Source: Anaerolineales bacterium
GTDB taxonomy: Bacteria > Chloroflexota > Anaerolineae > Anaerolineales > Villigracilaceae
Length of the DNA: 8,215 nucleotides
NCBI GenBank assembly: GCA_016789485.1
Contig: JAEURE010000105.1
Location: 1-8,215 of the forward strand
Direction: 5' to 3'
The notes beneath the pieces were generated by a model. The model saw nothing but the letters and a program-made list of their open reading frames with translations, searched no databases and had not been told where the DNA came from. The position numbers were made by a program, and so were the translations under genes. Positions 7,912-8,215 of the stretch are shown in pieces; position 1 is the stretch's first letter, and every line of letters begins with the position of its first letter.

Positions 7912-8215
7912 TTGGAGCCGGTTGGCTTGGGTCTGTGATGAATACAGGGATACAGTTCACCGTCTACGAACAGGATGTGGTTGACGATCCAATCTGAGAT
8001 CTCTTCGTGGATTTTTAAGGCGAGTCCGTTGGTGCCGCCAGAGGTGGTGAATTCAGCGTGGAATTTGTCGAACTTCTCGATAAAGACAGAGTGGGCTTTT
8101 TTGTTTTTCTCGGCAACTGGGCAATGATAGGTCTCCATGCAGTCTTCTTCTTTTCCGAAGTGCCAGCTTGAATAAAAGCGGAGCGTGCCCAGAATTCTGG
8201 CAATATTTTCGTTGC
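7908..8215 (-). CDS. Hemerythrin-domain protein, 5' end missing
   Basis: Bacterial hemerythrins are four-helix bundles that bind O2 at a non-haem di-iron site and serve in O2 delivery, sensing or iron handling. The visible 101 residues are the C-terminal part, and the frame is open through the right edge. Ligand-like residues with bacterial-hemerythrin spacing are HFGKE (His codon 8160-8162, Glu four later), AHSVF (His 8091-8093) and NHILFVD (His 7977-7979, Asp 7962-7964). The residue that should be the His four before AHSVF's His is Asn (8103-8105). The first ligand His of the family lies outside the window. An ATG at 8138 is internal, since HF..EE lies upstream of it in frame. The typical domain is ~130 residues, so about 40 or more are missing, and the gene could also be longer with another N-terminal domain. 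It is convergent with uvrB and shares a terminator with it. Confidence 0.85.
   Translation of the reverse strand, partial: NENIARILGTLRFYSSWHFGKEEDCMETYHCPVAEKNKKAHSVFIEKFDKFHAEFTTSGGTNGLALKIHEEISDWIVNHILFVDGELYPCIHHRPKPTGSN

Noticed and set aside
8136..8138. ATG at 8138 as the start of the right-end minus-strand gene
   Set aside because: The hemerythrin HF..EE ligand motif lies in frame upstream of it, so the gene continues beyond the window edge.

Overview
The window looks like chromosomal DNA from a bacterium, most probably of the Chloroflexota (Anaerolineae-like). This is inferred, not proven. Three things point that way: a lipoprotein whose mature N-terminus is an Ala/Gln/Thr/Pro linker of the kind I associate with that group, a Gram-positive-type LexA-box candidate in front of uvrB (this box type has been reported for Dehalococcoides), and a large 'DDWP' multi-membrane-span protein with a C-terminal helical domain. 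I see no mobile element, phage gene, CRISPR array, tRNA or rRNA.

Layout: (1) 1-2621, plus strand: the 3' three quarters of mfd, the transcription-repair coupling factor, cut by the left edge. (2) 2666-3559, plus strand: a 297-residue lipoprotein made of two tandem copies of a beta-rich domain, 44 nt after mfd and probably on the same transcript. (3) 3584-3618: a hairpin whose U-tract lies on the minus strand, terminating the convergent gene that follows. (4) 3623-5689, minus strand: a 688-residue membrane protein resembling GT-C glycosyltransferases, with a soluble C-terminal part. (5) 5690-5825: a divergent control region of 136 bp with a candidate -10 and LexA operator for uvrB, and a puzzling ribosome-binding arrangement for the minus-strand gene. 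(6) 5826-7862, plus strand: complete uvrB. (7) 7866-7911: a perfect 21-bp inverted repeat with a GAAA loop, acting as a bidirectional terminator. (8) 7908-8215, minus strand: the C-terminal 101 residues of a hemerythrin-domain protein, cut by the right edge.

How the genes fit together: Mfd and UvrB belong to the same pathway. Mfd removes RNA polymerase stalled at a lesion and recruits UvrA; UvrB then verifies the damage and recruits UvrC. They are separated here by two envelope genes of unknown role, so this is a loose neighbourhood and not a repair operon. The most useful new observations are the LexA-box candidate directly downstream of the uvrB -10-like hexamer, the hemerythrin-family protein with Asn in place of one iron-ligand His, and the internally duplicated Cys-pair lipoprotein. 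I found no clearly novel multi-gene system.
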